From NCBI GenBank assembly GCA_014773175.1, contig VXCM01000046.1, positions 62,001-126,000 on the forward strand: 64,000 nt of DNA. The letters run 5' to 3'. Source of the stretch: Lucifuga dentata. Its lineage: Eukaryota; Chordata; Actinopteri; Ophidiiformes; Bythitidae. Below are positions 50,301-62,500 of the stretch, piece by piece. The position numbers and the translations under genes are program-made. The stretch's first letter is position 1, and every line of letters starts with the position of its first letter. The notes beneath the pieces are model-generated. The model had not been told where the DNA came from. It saw only the letters and a list, made by a program, of their open reading frames with translations, and ran no database searches.

Positions 50301-50710
50301 TACATACAGTTGATGTTGCTGCATATATGCATATTAAGTCTGCTTATAATTTTTCACTGTTGTATTTGTGTAGCAGTTATAAACCAATCCATCGTCTAGG
50401 AGAGAATTACACCATGGCAAGGATACGCAAGCCACCAGGTAAGATTTTCCCTCCAACCTTGTACAGATTCTCCCAAATATATTTCGTTTTGCATGTTTTG
50501 TGATGTGCGATGCATTTTTGTTATACAGGTTTAATTCTGCCTCCTCTGCGAAACCGTCCATTTCTAATGGGTTGCCCCAGTTTCCTCTCTTTCCCTTTAC
50601 CTCGGGTTAGTCTTTGCCTGTTTTCTGCTCTCTCAGACCAGCGCTGGCTGAAGGCCTCACCTCGACGCTACTTCATTCCACAGCAGTCTTATGTAGACTA
50701 CTACCGATAG
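44388..50710 (+). CDS. wdr97: WD repeat-containing protein 97-like
   Basis: A large WD-repeat protein whose cellular role is not firmly established; WDR97 is testis-enriched in mammals and a ciliary role is inference. Exons: 44388-44546, 44624-45210, 45279-45400, 45502-46207, 46330-46478, 46645-46881, 46990-47080, 47155-47287, 47396-47472, 47557-47650, 47756-47938, 48046-48189, 48341-48472, 48649-48822, 48940-49134, 49216-49337, 49479-49647, 49947-50119, 50374-50438, 50529-50710; total 3894 nt (1297 aa, shorter than human at about 1600). WD-like strands include LISASADRTIRCWNVEEGEV and SSSLDGTVCIWNKENRL. A proline-rich linker (PAPPPSPSPRAPKPLPP) and a helical C-terminus follow, ending RWLKASPRRYFIPQQSYVDYYR, the best evidence for WDR97. 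The 94-nt exon 47557-47650 is needed to keep frame. The start is the least certain part; upstream exons may exist. Confidence 0.85.
50143..50210. mobile_element. Solo Tc1/mariner-style terminal repeat
   Basis: TACACTAGTGCTCAAAAGTT followed by TGGAATCACCC resembles the outer end of fish Tc1-like elements. It starts 24 bp after the donor of wdr97 exon 49947-50119. No matching inverted end was found within the intron, so it looks truncated. Confidence 0.45.
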
Positions 50711-52053
50711 ATAAGAACATTCCCTTTAATACCTGTTAGGCTCTATTATAAACATAATTCTGAAATGCTAGATATGCTTAATAATTAAAATGAATCTTAA
50801 AACAATGCTGCATGAGAGATTTATTTTGTGATTTACAGTGAGAAACTTATGTGACACAATGGTGATTTGGTACACAATTTCTGATGTTTGTGACACTTTG
50901 AATTGAATATGGACAGCTCTGAGTACAAAAACAAAATTCTGCATATTTTAAAAAAATGAGATAAGACATAAGAAAATGTCACAAGTTATTTAACCCAAAA
51001 AATAAATAAAATGGATTAAAAAAAAGAACAGCCACTTAATTGATATAATATTTTGCAGCAGCTATACATTTATTTCAAAATAGGCAACTATTTAGCAAAC
51101 ACACTTAGCATGAAGGTAATCCCTGTCAAACATATCAGCCTATCAGGTATTTGGCTGAGTGCCATGTACAAATTAAGTACGGGTGATAGATGTATAGACA
51201 CATGATCGGACCGACTGTAACCTTAGACCAGGGCATGTCTTAATCTCTTTCTATCCCAACTATCCTTGCAATCTAATTATAAACTCATAACAACTTATTT
51301 TTGACACTAAACTAATCCCTCATATATGAAAATTTAATTGATTCAGTCAACAAATGAATAAATGACAGGGTAGTACACAGGCTTTAAGCAGTGTAAACTA
51401 GTGCTGTCTTCTCGGCTACGTGATCCCCAGTCCATCTGTTTGCATCTGAATGACGAATCCTGAAAACTAATGTCTGGACTGACAGAAAATCTGGTAAACA
51501 CATTCATGCTCCCAAGAGTAAGACCACTTTTGGAGTTTTGGAGATCCTATGACTTCATCATTAGCACTGTCATCAGGCTAACATTTTTAAATGTATGTAT
51601 CTCTTGATCCATTTGTCATAAATATCTGCTGTTTAAATTCATAAATTCATACTCAAGACAAAACAACTTTTTTGAAGACCCTTCTGAAGACCCCATGACT
51701 ATATCCCTATAACCGCCATCAGCCTATACTTTGTTTGCTTTATTTATATATATATATTCCATTCTTCATTTCTTTAATGGCTAACTGGAGGCACTGTTAG
51801 GTCTTGACAGAGGTCCATCCTCTAAGAAGTGCTGCACTTAAGTAATTAGAAAGGCATAAATTAATATTTCAGCCCGCCATTCATGAGAAAGATGATGATA
51901 AAATAAAGGTAATAAAAATGTGTTTATACTTCAAAGAATACTATGCAATTGTTAGGATGACAATTTGATTGTCAGGTTTATGCACCACACACTGCTCTGG
52001 TATGTTGATGAACAAAACAAAGAGACGCTGTGGTTTCCCCCTTGACCTCTGCT
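50711..52053. other. Intergenic, convergent 3' ends of wdr97 and lrrc14
   Basis: About 1.3 kb. Plus-strand signals ATTAAA (50784) and AATAAA (51001) serve wdr97. A minus-strand AATAAA at 51739-51744 could end lrrc14. AT-rich, no coding exon. Confidence 0.6.
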
Positions 52054-54100
52054 CTAGTCCACTAAGTCTTTATCATAGTTAAGCAGGTCACAGGTCAGGT
52101 AGAGGTCTGAGCGACCACTGTCTAAGAGCACCCTGTTCAGCTGGTTTCTGGTTGTGTGGAGTTCTGCTGACTCATCCAGAGGCCAATCTAAGAGTTGAGC
52201 ACTGGATGGCAGTTCGGGTAGGCCTGCTTGGTAGTCTTCCAGGGGATATGGATACAGTAGCTGGCGAAGGGAGGGCATTCTCACAGCTGTCCTCACCAGG
52301 TCCAGCAGGCCTGCCATAGTGAGGGGATTCAGGGCCAAGGCTAAGCTCTTCAGGGCACCACAGCACCCCAGTAAAGGCAGCAAGAGGCCTAGCAGGTTGT
52401 CTGTCAAACCACAGCCACTCAGAGAGAGGTGCTGCAAGCTGCCAGATGCCTGGGAGAGCAGGCGGCGAACAGAGGGCAGGGTGGTTTCATCCAGGTGATT
52501 TTCACTTAGATCCAGCTGCTGGAACATGGAGGCATGATGGCTGCAGGACAGATAGGCGAGGTCAGCTGGGCTAAGGCTCAGATATGGGACTTCCAATATC
52601 TGTAGTGGCTGAGGCAGTGAACTGTAACAAAAAAATGAAGGGTCAAATATTTATGTATATTTGGACATAAATGGTTTGTGGTGCATACTGGACTCAAACT
52701 TTGCCAGATAAATTTTGGGAGGAAAAAAAAAAAGGATTTTGATAACAAAGGACCTCAGTAAAAGTTGACATGCTGTTATTAATTTGATTCAGGATGTAAG
52801 CGCAATTACAAGGTAGCATTTAAATGCTATTCAACGAGGGCCATACCTGAGTAGCACACGAAGCTGTCCAGGCAGGCGCAGTGCAGTGAGGCTAAGGCGT
52901 TGCAGGTGTTGCAGCTGTGCCAGACCCAGTGACAGGTCCCTCAGTGCATCCTCCTGGCCAGGCAGGTCTCTACGAAGATCCAGGTTACAGTAATGCAGGC
53001 GAAGGGAATTCAGTGCAGGGAAAGTGGAGAGGTGGGGTAGCAGCTCAGCCAAGCCAGAAACCCCTAGGTTGCTATAACGAACATCCACCCCAAGCAGGCC
53101 CTGGCGAGGCAGGAGGTCCAGCAGGGTGCTGATACTTGACACTGAGATNCCCCAAGCAGGCCCTGGCGAGGCAGGAGGTCCAGCAGGGTGCTGATACTTG
53201 ACACTGAGATTTCTTCCACACGTAGGTACCTACACTGAAGCTTGAGGGGTCCTATAGTGCTCAGAGCCACTCGTACACGCTCCCAAGAACGGGCATTGAC
53301 AAAAAGATCAGCTCTCACGTGTATCAATACATCACTGTCTGGGTCTTTTTCCTCACTCTCCTTTGTGCTACATGGTGCTGTGCTCTCTCTCTTCCTCTCA
53401 TTCTCCATCCTCCTCCTTACTCCCTTAATCTGCTCTTCTTCACCTAGAATTCCCATCCCTTTATCATTTCCAACCATCTCACTACTGTCATCCTGTCCTT
53501 TTCCCTCCACTCTTATCTTCCTCTGTCCCCTCTCTCTTTTCACATCCTTTTCTCTCTCCATAGCGGAGAACCTTTTCCTCTCCCGCTCTCCTTCTCTTCT
53601 CTGTGCTCTCTGCACTCCAGCCCTGGCCTGGACAACCATAGTGCAGAGAGCTACAGTCAAAGACCAGCCACCCATGGAATCTCCCACCCTTGCCTCATCA
53701 CCTTGCAGCCCACAAAGGTCCAGCACTTGCAGAGCACATCTAGGAAAGAGAAATCACTCGGAAATGTTACTGATTATTACACAGAGGCAACATTATAGAT
53801 CACAGAATTAACTTCAGCTAACCTTTGGTCTGACAATCCTCTGACTACTGCAAGTAAGAGAGCCTGGATGCAGAGTCGATTCGGGGAGTTTTTCCCTTGT
53901 TTTCTCCGTCCGCCGACTCGTAAAGTGCGTTCAGGCCATCGCTGCACCAGTTCGCCCACAGTCAGCGGTCTACTGCCGGTGAAAGCAGCCTCCAGCAGCG
54001 GTCTGTACAGCTCCCTCGGCACCCACTTCAGCCAGCCGGGCGACGAGCTGTGGTCCCTCACCACCTCCCGGGCACAAAGGCTCACCAAGGAAAGCACCAT
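52054..54100 (-). CDS. lrrc14: Leucine-rich repeat-containing protein 14
   Basis: PRAME-family leucine-rich repeat protein; human LRRC14 damps Toll-like-receptor NF-kB signalling by binding IKK-beta. Exons: 53823-54100, 52847-53739, 52054-52621. N-terminus: WVPRELYRPLLEAAF and a basic RVGGRRKQGK stretch. Repeats include VDVRYSNLGVSGLAELLPHL, NSLRLHYCNLDL, FQQLDLSENHLDE and SLALALNPLTMAGL. The human protein (about 490 aa) has the same order. Exon 2 contains an N at 53149 between identical 61-bp copies (53088-53148, 53150-53210). As assembled the frame breaks there; discounting 62 bases gives 1677 nt, 558 aa, with all junction phases correct. It also has a charged insertion absent from human (see findings). 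Convergent with wdr97. Confidence 0.9.
53088..53210. repeat. 61-bp assembly duplication inside lrrc14 exon 2
   Basis: Two identical 61-bp copies separated by one N. The translation repeats SISTLLDLLPRQGLLG and then shifts frame. The two copies appear to be unmerged contig ends rather than a real tandem repeat. Confidence 0.88.
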
Positions 54101-54484
54101 TGCAGCACGGAGCGAGGTTAGTCTTCAGCATGAAAATATAACAGCGGAAATAATGCTTTTTAACCCCAAAACCTGACTGTACAGGTCTGCTAGCTAATGT
54201 CAGAGCTAGCTTAAACTATAAGTTTATGACAGCAATTTGATGCGGTTCTGTAAACTCCTCAAAAAAGATTTTACAACTTCACCTGATACTACTTGGATTA
54301 TTAACAGTATAAAGTTAAACAGCGACGAATGCAAACGTTTGGCGTGTGAAATATCAAACGCTGGCACATCTTGTTGGCTAGCTAGTCAGTGTACAGGACG
54401 GATGAGGAAGCTGCTGCTTTTAGTGTTTACAAATTTCAGTGACGTAAGCAGATGACGTAGCACGTAGGAATTTACGTAAGGACT

Positions 54485-54504
54485 GTACAGTACGAGTACT
54501 GTAC
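54485..54504. repeat. Perfect 9-bp inverted repeat upstream of lrrc14
   Basis: GTACAGTAC (54485-54493) and GTACTGTAC (54496-54504) are exact inverted copies with a 2-nt spacer, about 385 bp upstream of the lrrc14 start codon. Could be a dimeric protein-binding site; no known factor is assigned. Confidence 0.45.
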
Positions 54505-55348
54505 GTATCCTGCTTTGCTGATGCTGTGTATATTTGTTTTTATATCATGCTTATTAATGAGTTATTATGATCACTGGTACTGTACAATTGTTACTACTTG
54601 GCTAATTTAAAATGTTAACATAAGGCTGCATATCGGGTTTTAGAGTGCGATACCAGGAAATGCGCTCGACTTGTGCAAAAAGTTATTTGGAGAACGCTGT
54701 TACTCTGCTGGCCAAGCAGTGTCGATATTTAGCCCCCCTTCCTTTAACCTAAAACCTCAAACCCAAACGTTTCTGTCTGACATTTTAAAATCAAAGAGAG
54801 AGAGAGAATTTAGAATTTAATCACGTACTATAGAGTCCACCAAAAGGCCAAATTTCCTTCAAATTTCCTGCCAAATTTATTTATTCAAATTTTTAATTAT
54901 TAAACTTTTCAGTTATTATTAATTATCTTGTCATTATTCCGCTGATTCCCAAGTAAAAACATATTGTAACATTCAATTTTAATAAGCAAGATTGTAAATG
55001 GGAAGATCTATTAAATTAAGAGTGATTCACACCTTTACTTTTAAATCAGTTCTTGCTGCCAGATCTGATGCTGCTTTTCTGCTTCTGGCAAGATAGGTTT
55101 TGTTTGGTTCATTGCAGGTCTGGCATCCTATTCATCTTATTTGAGTGTTTCTGCTTTCCTGTAGAGGTGCCCAAAATGTGTAGAAACTGAAAAATAGTTT
55201 TCCAGTATGATGATGAAAGAGGTCTAGTACAAACCACCATATGGTGCTGCTGCAGTTACAGTATATCATGAGCTTGTACTTCATAAACTTCCATTACAAA
55301 TGGATGACAAATATTGCCTTCACTGACTGAAGATATCGAATAAGCCTA

Positions 55349-55350
<2 letters not shown>

Positions 55351-55407
<57 letters not shown>
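55351..55407. repeat. (GT)n microsatellite
   Basis: About 28 GT units with one GC interruption near the right end. Confidence 0.92.
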
Positions 55408-55411
<4 letters not shown>

Positions 55412-56312
55412 CATTGGGCATGGTGACGCACCAGACAGGACATCAGCCCAAACATCAGTTGCATTACCTTAAGTTATAGATATGAGAAGTGAGAAATATA
55501 CATTAAAGTATAACTATGTCCAAAAAAAAAAAAAAANAAAAAAAAAAAAAACAGATGGAGCATTTGACAAGCAAAAGTTTAGTTTAAAGGGTTTCTCATT
55601 TTATTGTGTCCTATAACAAGGAAAAGCAGATTAACCACTAGATGGTGCTTAAAGATTATACAAACTGACTAAACTCAGTAGCCCAAATGCATGTCAATAA
55701 CGCTGTCCAATATTGTTCATTTGAATGAATTCTTCTCACAGTTTTATTCCTTTTTTTTTTTTTTAAATGTAGTGCATGCTTAATTATTTTTAGTGGTAGC
55801 ATTGTTGCATCATTGTCACCGCTTGATTTATTGAGCAGCATGTTGAACAATATGGCTTTTTGCAATAATCTCCCCCATATGGACAGGATCTGACAGAATT
55901 GCATGTATTTTGAACAGAGACTAAACAATCTATTAAAATTGTTGAAAAAAACACCATATGCTCCACCGGCTGAGAAAAGTGGGGCTCTTTGCACAAAACA
56001 GAGAGAAAACACCATTTTTGTTGTTGTTGTTTTACTGAAAAACAACAATTTGGCACCTCTAGGAAAGCTGTACATTTGATGCAAAAATCTTAAAAACATT
56101 CAACAGGCACTTTTGTGTTCCACACTCACAAACATCGCATATTTGGCATCACACGATGAACAGTCCTGTTTCTGCAGCCTTTAGTGAGCCAATCTGTAAC
56201 GTACATTATGTAACCATAATGTACGTTAATGTATGTATTTTCTGTGTTGCTGATGGAACAAATTATACCCCCAGCAGCTTTTGTTTCTAATCTCTTCTAA
56301 TTCAATTTTACA

Positions 56313-56709
56313 TACTACAGGCCAGAAGTTTGAGGCCACCCTCAGATTTTTTTTTTTTAAATCATCAATACACTATTTGTTTTACAATTTATTGAACAGG
56401 AAATAACAAAAATATATAAAATAAATGCAACCTAATTAGTTTTCAAGAAGAATTTGTCAACAAGAGCACATTATGTAGCCACTATGTCTTAAGAAATGAT
56501 TTTTAATGAAGGCATGCCCAGTCTGTATTAGTGCACGGCACCCCAGTTGTGTTCCAACTCCCTCGCCCAAACTCCCTAGTTCATGTGTTTTAACATTCTG
56601 TTCAATAGCCTGCTGTCTGCCTTCTACCAGATCATTTTGTGATTAACTTGTTACACATTCTGGTCATGCTAAATCTGGGGGTGGCCTCAAACTTCTGGCC
56701 TGTAGTGTA
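56313..56709. mobile_element. Tc1/mariner-style MITE, about 400 bp
   Basis: Left end TACTACAGGCCAGAAGTTTG followed by AGGCCACCCTCAGATTT is matched by the inverted right end, which reads GGTGGCCTCAAACTTCTGG then CCTGTAGTGTA. The ends are about 30 bp and nearly perfect, flanked by TA as expected for Tc1/mariner insertion. The interior has no transposase frame. Confidence 0.8.
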
Positions 56710-59507
56710 CAAATTCTCCATCAGTGCTGTAATCCTCAAACAAAAATGTCTGTACTCAGGGCTCCAAATTTCCAAATACTGATTCCTTATTGCCCACCAG
56801 CCAATCAGAATTGAAATCAAACAATCTTATTAATATTTATGTTCCCTTTACCGCTGTTCTCCTCTCAGAGATAATTACAATGCTTGCATCCCTGATTAAT
56901 TCACAGGAAAAAAAAAAATTCAATTCCGTAGATGTGTGGTGCAGCCACCACTATGACATTTCCCTTGTGACATAAATGTCAGTTTAAGCTTGACTTCTTA
57001 CACATTCAGCAATTTCATTTGCATTTTGCAAGGCAGCTTCATCTCTGAAGCATGACCTCCCCACCCCTCCCCAAGCCTCCATCACATTCATCCCAGCACA
57101 GGGTAAATGTGTCAGCCATGATGGGTTCAAACAGAGCTTCAGTGCATAATATATCTCAATATGTAGATTTTGTGACAGATGTTGTTATTATTACAGATAA
57201 GGTCTTAAGCACCAGCTATCGACTTCCTTTAAATTGATTTTTGGTGGTAATGTCAGTTTTCCCATGCTTGTTGCTTTGAGATTTCCTCTGAGCGTAATAT
57301 TTCAACACAGGAGAGCGATTACAATTAGACACAAAAACAATCAGGGAAAGTGTGCAATCCTTTAAAAATGAGAATGATGAAATTTAATGATAAATCTCAC
57401 ATTCATTCATCCTCACTAGTTGCATCGACACTATCAAAGCACATACTCTTTACAGAAAATCACACTATATTTCTCTTTTGTCTAGAATGCAAGAAGTAGA
57501 TAACACAGGCAGATTTATTTTCGTACTTTCTCCATCTTAAAATAAACTAAAACCCATGCAGGTATTGTCTCTTGCATCTATTTAAAATAATGTTTTAAAA
57601 GCACAAAAACATATTGTGAAACGATTAATCCTTCATCTACCTCAGCCTTGTGTTTGAGCTGCCCATTTGTTTTATCTTCAGCGAGCGGTGCCCTTGAAAT
57701 GAGCTAGTGAGAAAAGTGATATATTGACTTTGACAAGCTTAAAAGTGGCTCCTCCAGGGTGAGCACAGCGAGGTTACTCAGGAGAGGAAACACTGCCTCC
57801 ATCAGAACCTGCAGGAAACTCCTTGAGTCCGTCTCCATCAACTGAGATGACAGAATGTCATGCGAAAAGCCCTGCACCTTTTGAACTCCATCTGCAGACA
57901 TTTCCTGGCTGCGTACCGTGCATCGCCCAAATGATCCAAACCACTGAAGCAAAGACAAATATTATGGTGCCAAGACATTTTGACATATTGTGTCGAACAT
58001 GTGTTCTGGATGAGAAGGTCTCTGCAGTCTGTACTATTATTTCTCTGAAAAAAGGTAGTTTAATATGCAGTTGTAGCAATGGAAATGAATTGCACGCTAT
58101 TAGCACTCAGCTATTTGGAACACGATCAGTATACATGTTTATAATAATATAATTTATGACTGCATATTTGTGTCTTTGATCACATATCAAAGCAATCCCA
58201 CATATAGCAGCTCTCATCAAAAAAATAGTTTGTGTAACAGCAGTGGGCAGAATACACCCACCAGCATGCACACGTTGACCCTCATATACAAAGCCTGTCT
58301 TGCTTGTTGGATGCATGTAAACGCCTCACTTATACAGTGGGCCATGTCACATTTTAAGTCAGCAAAGATCCATTGGATATCTGTTTGCATATAGAGACTG
58401 GATCTGACGTGGGTTGTCATGCAGCTTCATTTTTCCCTTGTACCTTTTGTTCTGCCTTCATTTTCTACATGAGCGAAAAATCTACTTTTTCTTCCAGGAA
58501 ACAAAATTTTGTATTTTGACTATTCAGGAATATTCACATGAAGTTAAAAATTTATTTCGTAGTATTGGTGTTAGACGCTGCTCTACATAAAATGAGCCTG
58601 TATTGTAAATCTTTAAAATGAAATCTTACTCTATTTACTGGATGTTGAACATCGATCAAACCTGTGGCCTTCTGTACCTGACACGGTCTCTTTCCCATAT
58701 TGCCATCCACACTATTTACACTCTACCTGTGTCGCCAATACAGGTCAATACAGCCATGATCCTTTCCTTGTTTCATTGGTCCCTTGTTCCCCATTGAGCC
58801 ATCAAGCTCGCTTTTTGTCTCAAGGTTAATTTCATTTGAGCCACACTGGCTCTTGAACAGGCTTGCTACTTGTCTGTCTGAGGTCCTGTCTTTATTGATT
58901 TCTGTGAAATGAAATTATGCTAGACTGTGAAGTGGAGCTGGGTCCTGTTAGACACAGTTAATGATCCTCAGTATTTCATATTCCCAGCCAGAGCTCTTCT
59001 TCTTGTTTATTTTCAGTCCATCAGCTTCTAATCACACAAAAACATAAGTAACTACCTATCTGATTCCTTTTAAATGCTAAACCTGTGAGGACCATCAAAT
59101 CAAGCTTCATTCATTATCCTTCACTACTAGTTTAAACCTAATCTTACTTTTAATCTTGAACCTAAAACCCAATCTCAAACCCCAAACAACATCTTACAAG
59201 AGGGAAAGATGGAGGATTTGTGTTGTCATTTTCCCCTGGGTTGCAATAGAAACACAGGAACACACACAGACACACACCAGCGAAGTGAGCTGATTGAGTA
59301 ATAACCATAAAAGCCATTTATTGCCCTTTACACCATGTTAACAGCTTGAACGCACTTTACAGGATCAGTCAGAGATCAGAGTAAACTGTACATATTGAAG
59401 CTCTAACTCAACCACAGCTCTTCTTCATGTTTTAACTACAACATGTTTTACGTGGAAGTGAAGTGTGAGAAAGTGTTGTAGTTAAAGGATAAAGAATAAC
59501 CAGACTG

Positions 59508-62500
59508 ATGACTTTACTGCTTGGACCAGTATGGCTGTTGGCCTTCTCTCTTTCCTACATCCCCGTGCCTGTCGGAGCCTGTTCCAGCTGGGAGTTTACC
59601 TGTGCTCAGGGATCATGTGTGCCTCAGAACCGTGTGTGTGACTTCACTGACAACTGTGGGGATGGCAGCGATGAGGGAGACTGTGAGTAAAACATGAAAA
59701 TGTATAATTCAACATTCCTACTTGTTTCCCTAATTAAATGTGTGCAGATCACAAAAGAGGAGACACGAGAGAAGAGAAGCAGGTTATTTTTAGGTTCTAA
59801 GACCTCTGTTGTAATCCCAGTACAATGAAAATGAACTGAAATATTCAATAATGTGCTTTAAAAAAATGACATTTAAGAGGTAATTATTACATGTATTATA
59901 CGTGTAAATATGTAAGTGAAAGTGAAATGTCAGGGTTTGTCATTGATGTATAGAATGAACTATGTCCCTGAGGAGGAGTTACATGGATACATACGGATAT
60001 GCATGTAACGTGCTGTATTCTTCATACATCATCACGGTGTATCACTTGGTATCATCAATCAAGCAGAAAATGAAAAACATGAATTTCACACAAGAAATGT
60101 TCTCTTAGAATATGTACTTATGTGTGAATTCCATGCTGTTATGATGTTCTATGAAGACACCTATGAAGACACACAGACACACTTTAATGTACTATACATA
60201 TTGATTTATACATAACATAAAATGTCTTGGAACCATGACACACAAAAGGGCAATCAAATTAAAACACAAGATGCTTCGTTCAGAAAGACTGTAAGATTTT
60301 TTTTTTTTTTTTCAGTTTTGTTTGTATCATTGTAGATCCTGTCATTGTATTCCACTACTGAAAATACTACAGCATTAACACTAATGGTTTATAGTCCCTG
60401 GTTGCACTTTAAGCCATAAAGACAAGCAGGAGTCCTTGTTTTAAGATAAGAAACCACTTTCTTTCTGAGCTCTGCTGAGTTGATGAATCTTCATAGTACG
60501 TGCTTAATCCCAAAACACAGAATAATGGTAAAATACACTCCTGAGTGAAACACAAAACAGCACAAGTGATAAAATTGCACATTTTCAGTGGATGTGTTTA
60601 TTTTAAAAGGCTCTCGTTATAAGCGGTGTGATTTTGAGGAGGGATTCTGTGACCTGATCCAAAGCTCAGAGACGTTCTCCAAATGGACCAGAACAACTGA
60701 GGTCCCAGGACTCAAACACCATGCCAACAACCAATCAGGTAGCTTGTTGAGCATCTGGCATTTATATATTGAGACACACATCACTGATGAATTTACAACC
60801 TTCAACTTATATCTGTTCTTTCTTTACCTCAGCACATTTTCTGTCCCTTTTGCCTGTTGGAGGACACAGAATCACGGCAGACCTGAGGAGTCCGGTCTTC
60901 ATGCTTTCTCAGATTTGCCAGGTAACACACACACACACCTCATAATCCCAGACAAAACCATTCACAGTCATCTGACAACAGCTGATGACAGCTTACATGT
61001 ATTTTTACTCCACAGTTAAGCTTCTATTATTATGTTGCGGGAAAACATGGAGATCTTCAGGTCCTAATTCAAACTCACCCACTGGGCCTGAACACAATGG
61101 TGTGGAAACACCTACAACCACAGATGGAAATGTGGAAGCAGACTGTGATTCGGTTTACCAGTGATGAGCCTTTTCAGGTCTGTATCATCTAGAATTTACT
61201 ATACTGGTTATAGAATACATAGTACTTTTATAGAGGATACAAGCAGTAATTAGATAATATGTGTAACTTGTCCGTTTATCTCTCATACATCCATGGAATG
61301 ATACGCTCTGTTGGATCTTAATTGTTTTGGTGAACACAGCAATAAATACAATCTGTTATTTCTGAATAACAGACCATCATTTTCCATAACCAACCACTGT
61401 GTCACATCCACTGTGACCACTACACTCCACACACAAGCTTCCCGCTCAATTTTGCTGCATGCCTAATCAAATTTATTATTACCTCGGGCCCAAAATATGT
61501 TACTCCATGCTTTTCCCTCCCTTGTAGATTATTTACTGTAGTAAGCTTATTTTGGCCTGAAATAAGCTCACTGATGTATTGGAAGTCATTTGTGCTGAGT
61601 TTCAGAGCATTTGGTATTTGGAGACTCTATTGGGCACTAAAACAAAGTTTTAGGAGTATATCTGTGATGAAAAGGAATAAAAATGTCAGTGCAAGCAAAT
61701 GGATTTTATTCCAATGAATAAAGCTGCAAATTCTGCAGTTGTGTTGCTGCTAAATAAACACTGCAGTCTCCATCTTAGTGGCATGCCACTGTGTCCACAT
61801 AAATATATATAAATGTTCAAGCCTCTCTGTTGTCATAGATTATGATAATAATGATAATAAAAGCTAAAACAATAACATAACTGAAGTTTTCTTTGATGGA
61901 CAGCCATTGATTATTGTCCCATTCTTAGTTGTGCTGTATTGCAGCACATCATAATATAATCAGTGATATTGTATTACATCATTAATCATCTAATTTCATT
62001 TCAGAATTTTGTATATTTTTCTCAAGTATATGTTAAGTTGTTTAATTCTGTTATATCTTATTGTATTTTGGTATAGCTTGGTAGATTGTGGCATGACGGC
62101 TTGGTAGTGTATTATGGTATGTATGGAATGGCATGGTGTGGTATCATATTATATGGCATCAACATGAATAAGAGTTGTGTTCGAAAGCTGACATGCTGTG
62201 TATTTCTTGATATGTGTTATTTGTGTTATTGCATGTTAAATGCAAGATATATTTGTTTCCTTTCAAGTGATGAAGTGATCACTGCAGAAATTAGTGCCAA
62301 GGCAGGAGCCATTTATGTTTAGTGAGGGGTTTCTCACCAAACTGGACTCTTAACAGGCCATCTGGAGTCCTGTGAAGCCTGCTGTTTGAGTCTTCTTCAT
62401 CCTCTCACAATGCCTCAGTTCGCCCCTTTCCCCCTCTCAGCCTTCACCATCTGTCTCTGAGTCCAGCCAGTGCAGTCTCATATCATGGCTGCCTGATGCC

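Larger units (their letters stand above)
54101..59507. other. Gene-poor intergenic region, 5.4 kb
   Basis: Between the divergent lrrc14 and MAM/LDLa genes. It should contain both promoters, a GT microsatellite, an N in an A-run (55537) and a short Tc1/mariner-style element. Open frames near 55656-56099 and 57704-58152 lack splice sites or recognisable protein and are not called. Confidence 0.6.

Noticed and set aside
53242..53811. Plus-strand frame of 189 codons
   Set aside because: Antisense to lrrc14 exon 2; created by the charged, purine-rich insertion.
57704..58152. Overlapping frames on both strands (84-109 codons)
   Set aside because: No recognisable protein, no coherent splice sites, AT-rich intergenic context.
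60588..60609. Extending LDLa-MAM exon 2 upstream to the CAG before TGGATGTG
   Set aside because: That splice replaces the last LDLa cysteine by Leu; using the AAAAG acceptor at 60609 restores the cysteine and the MAM start.
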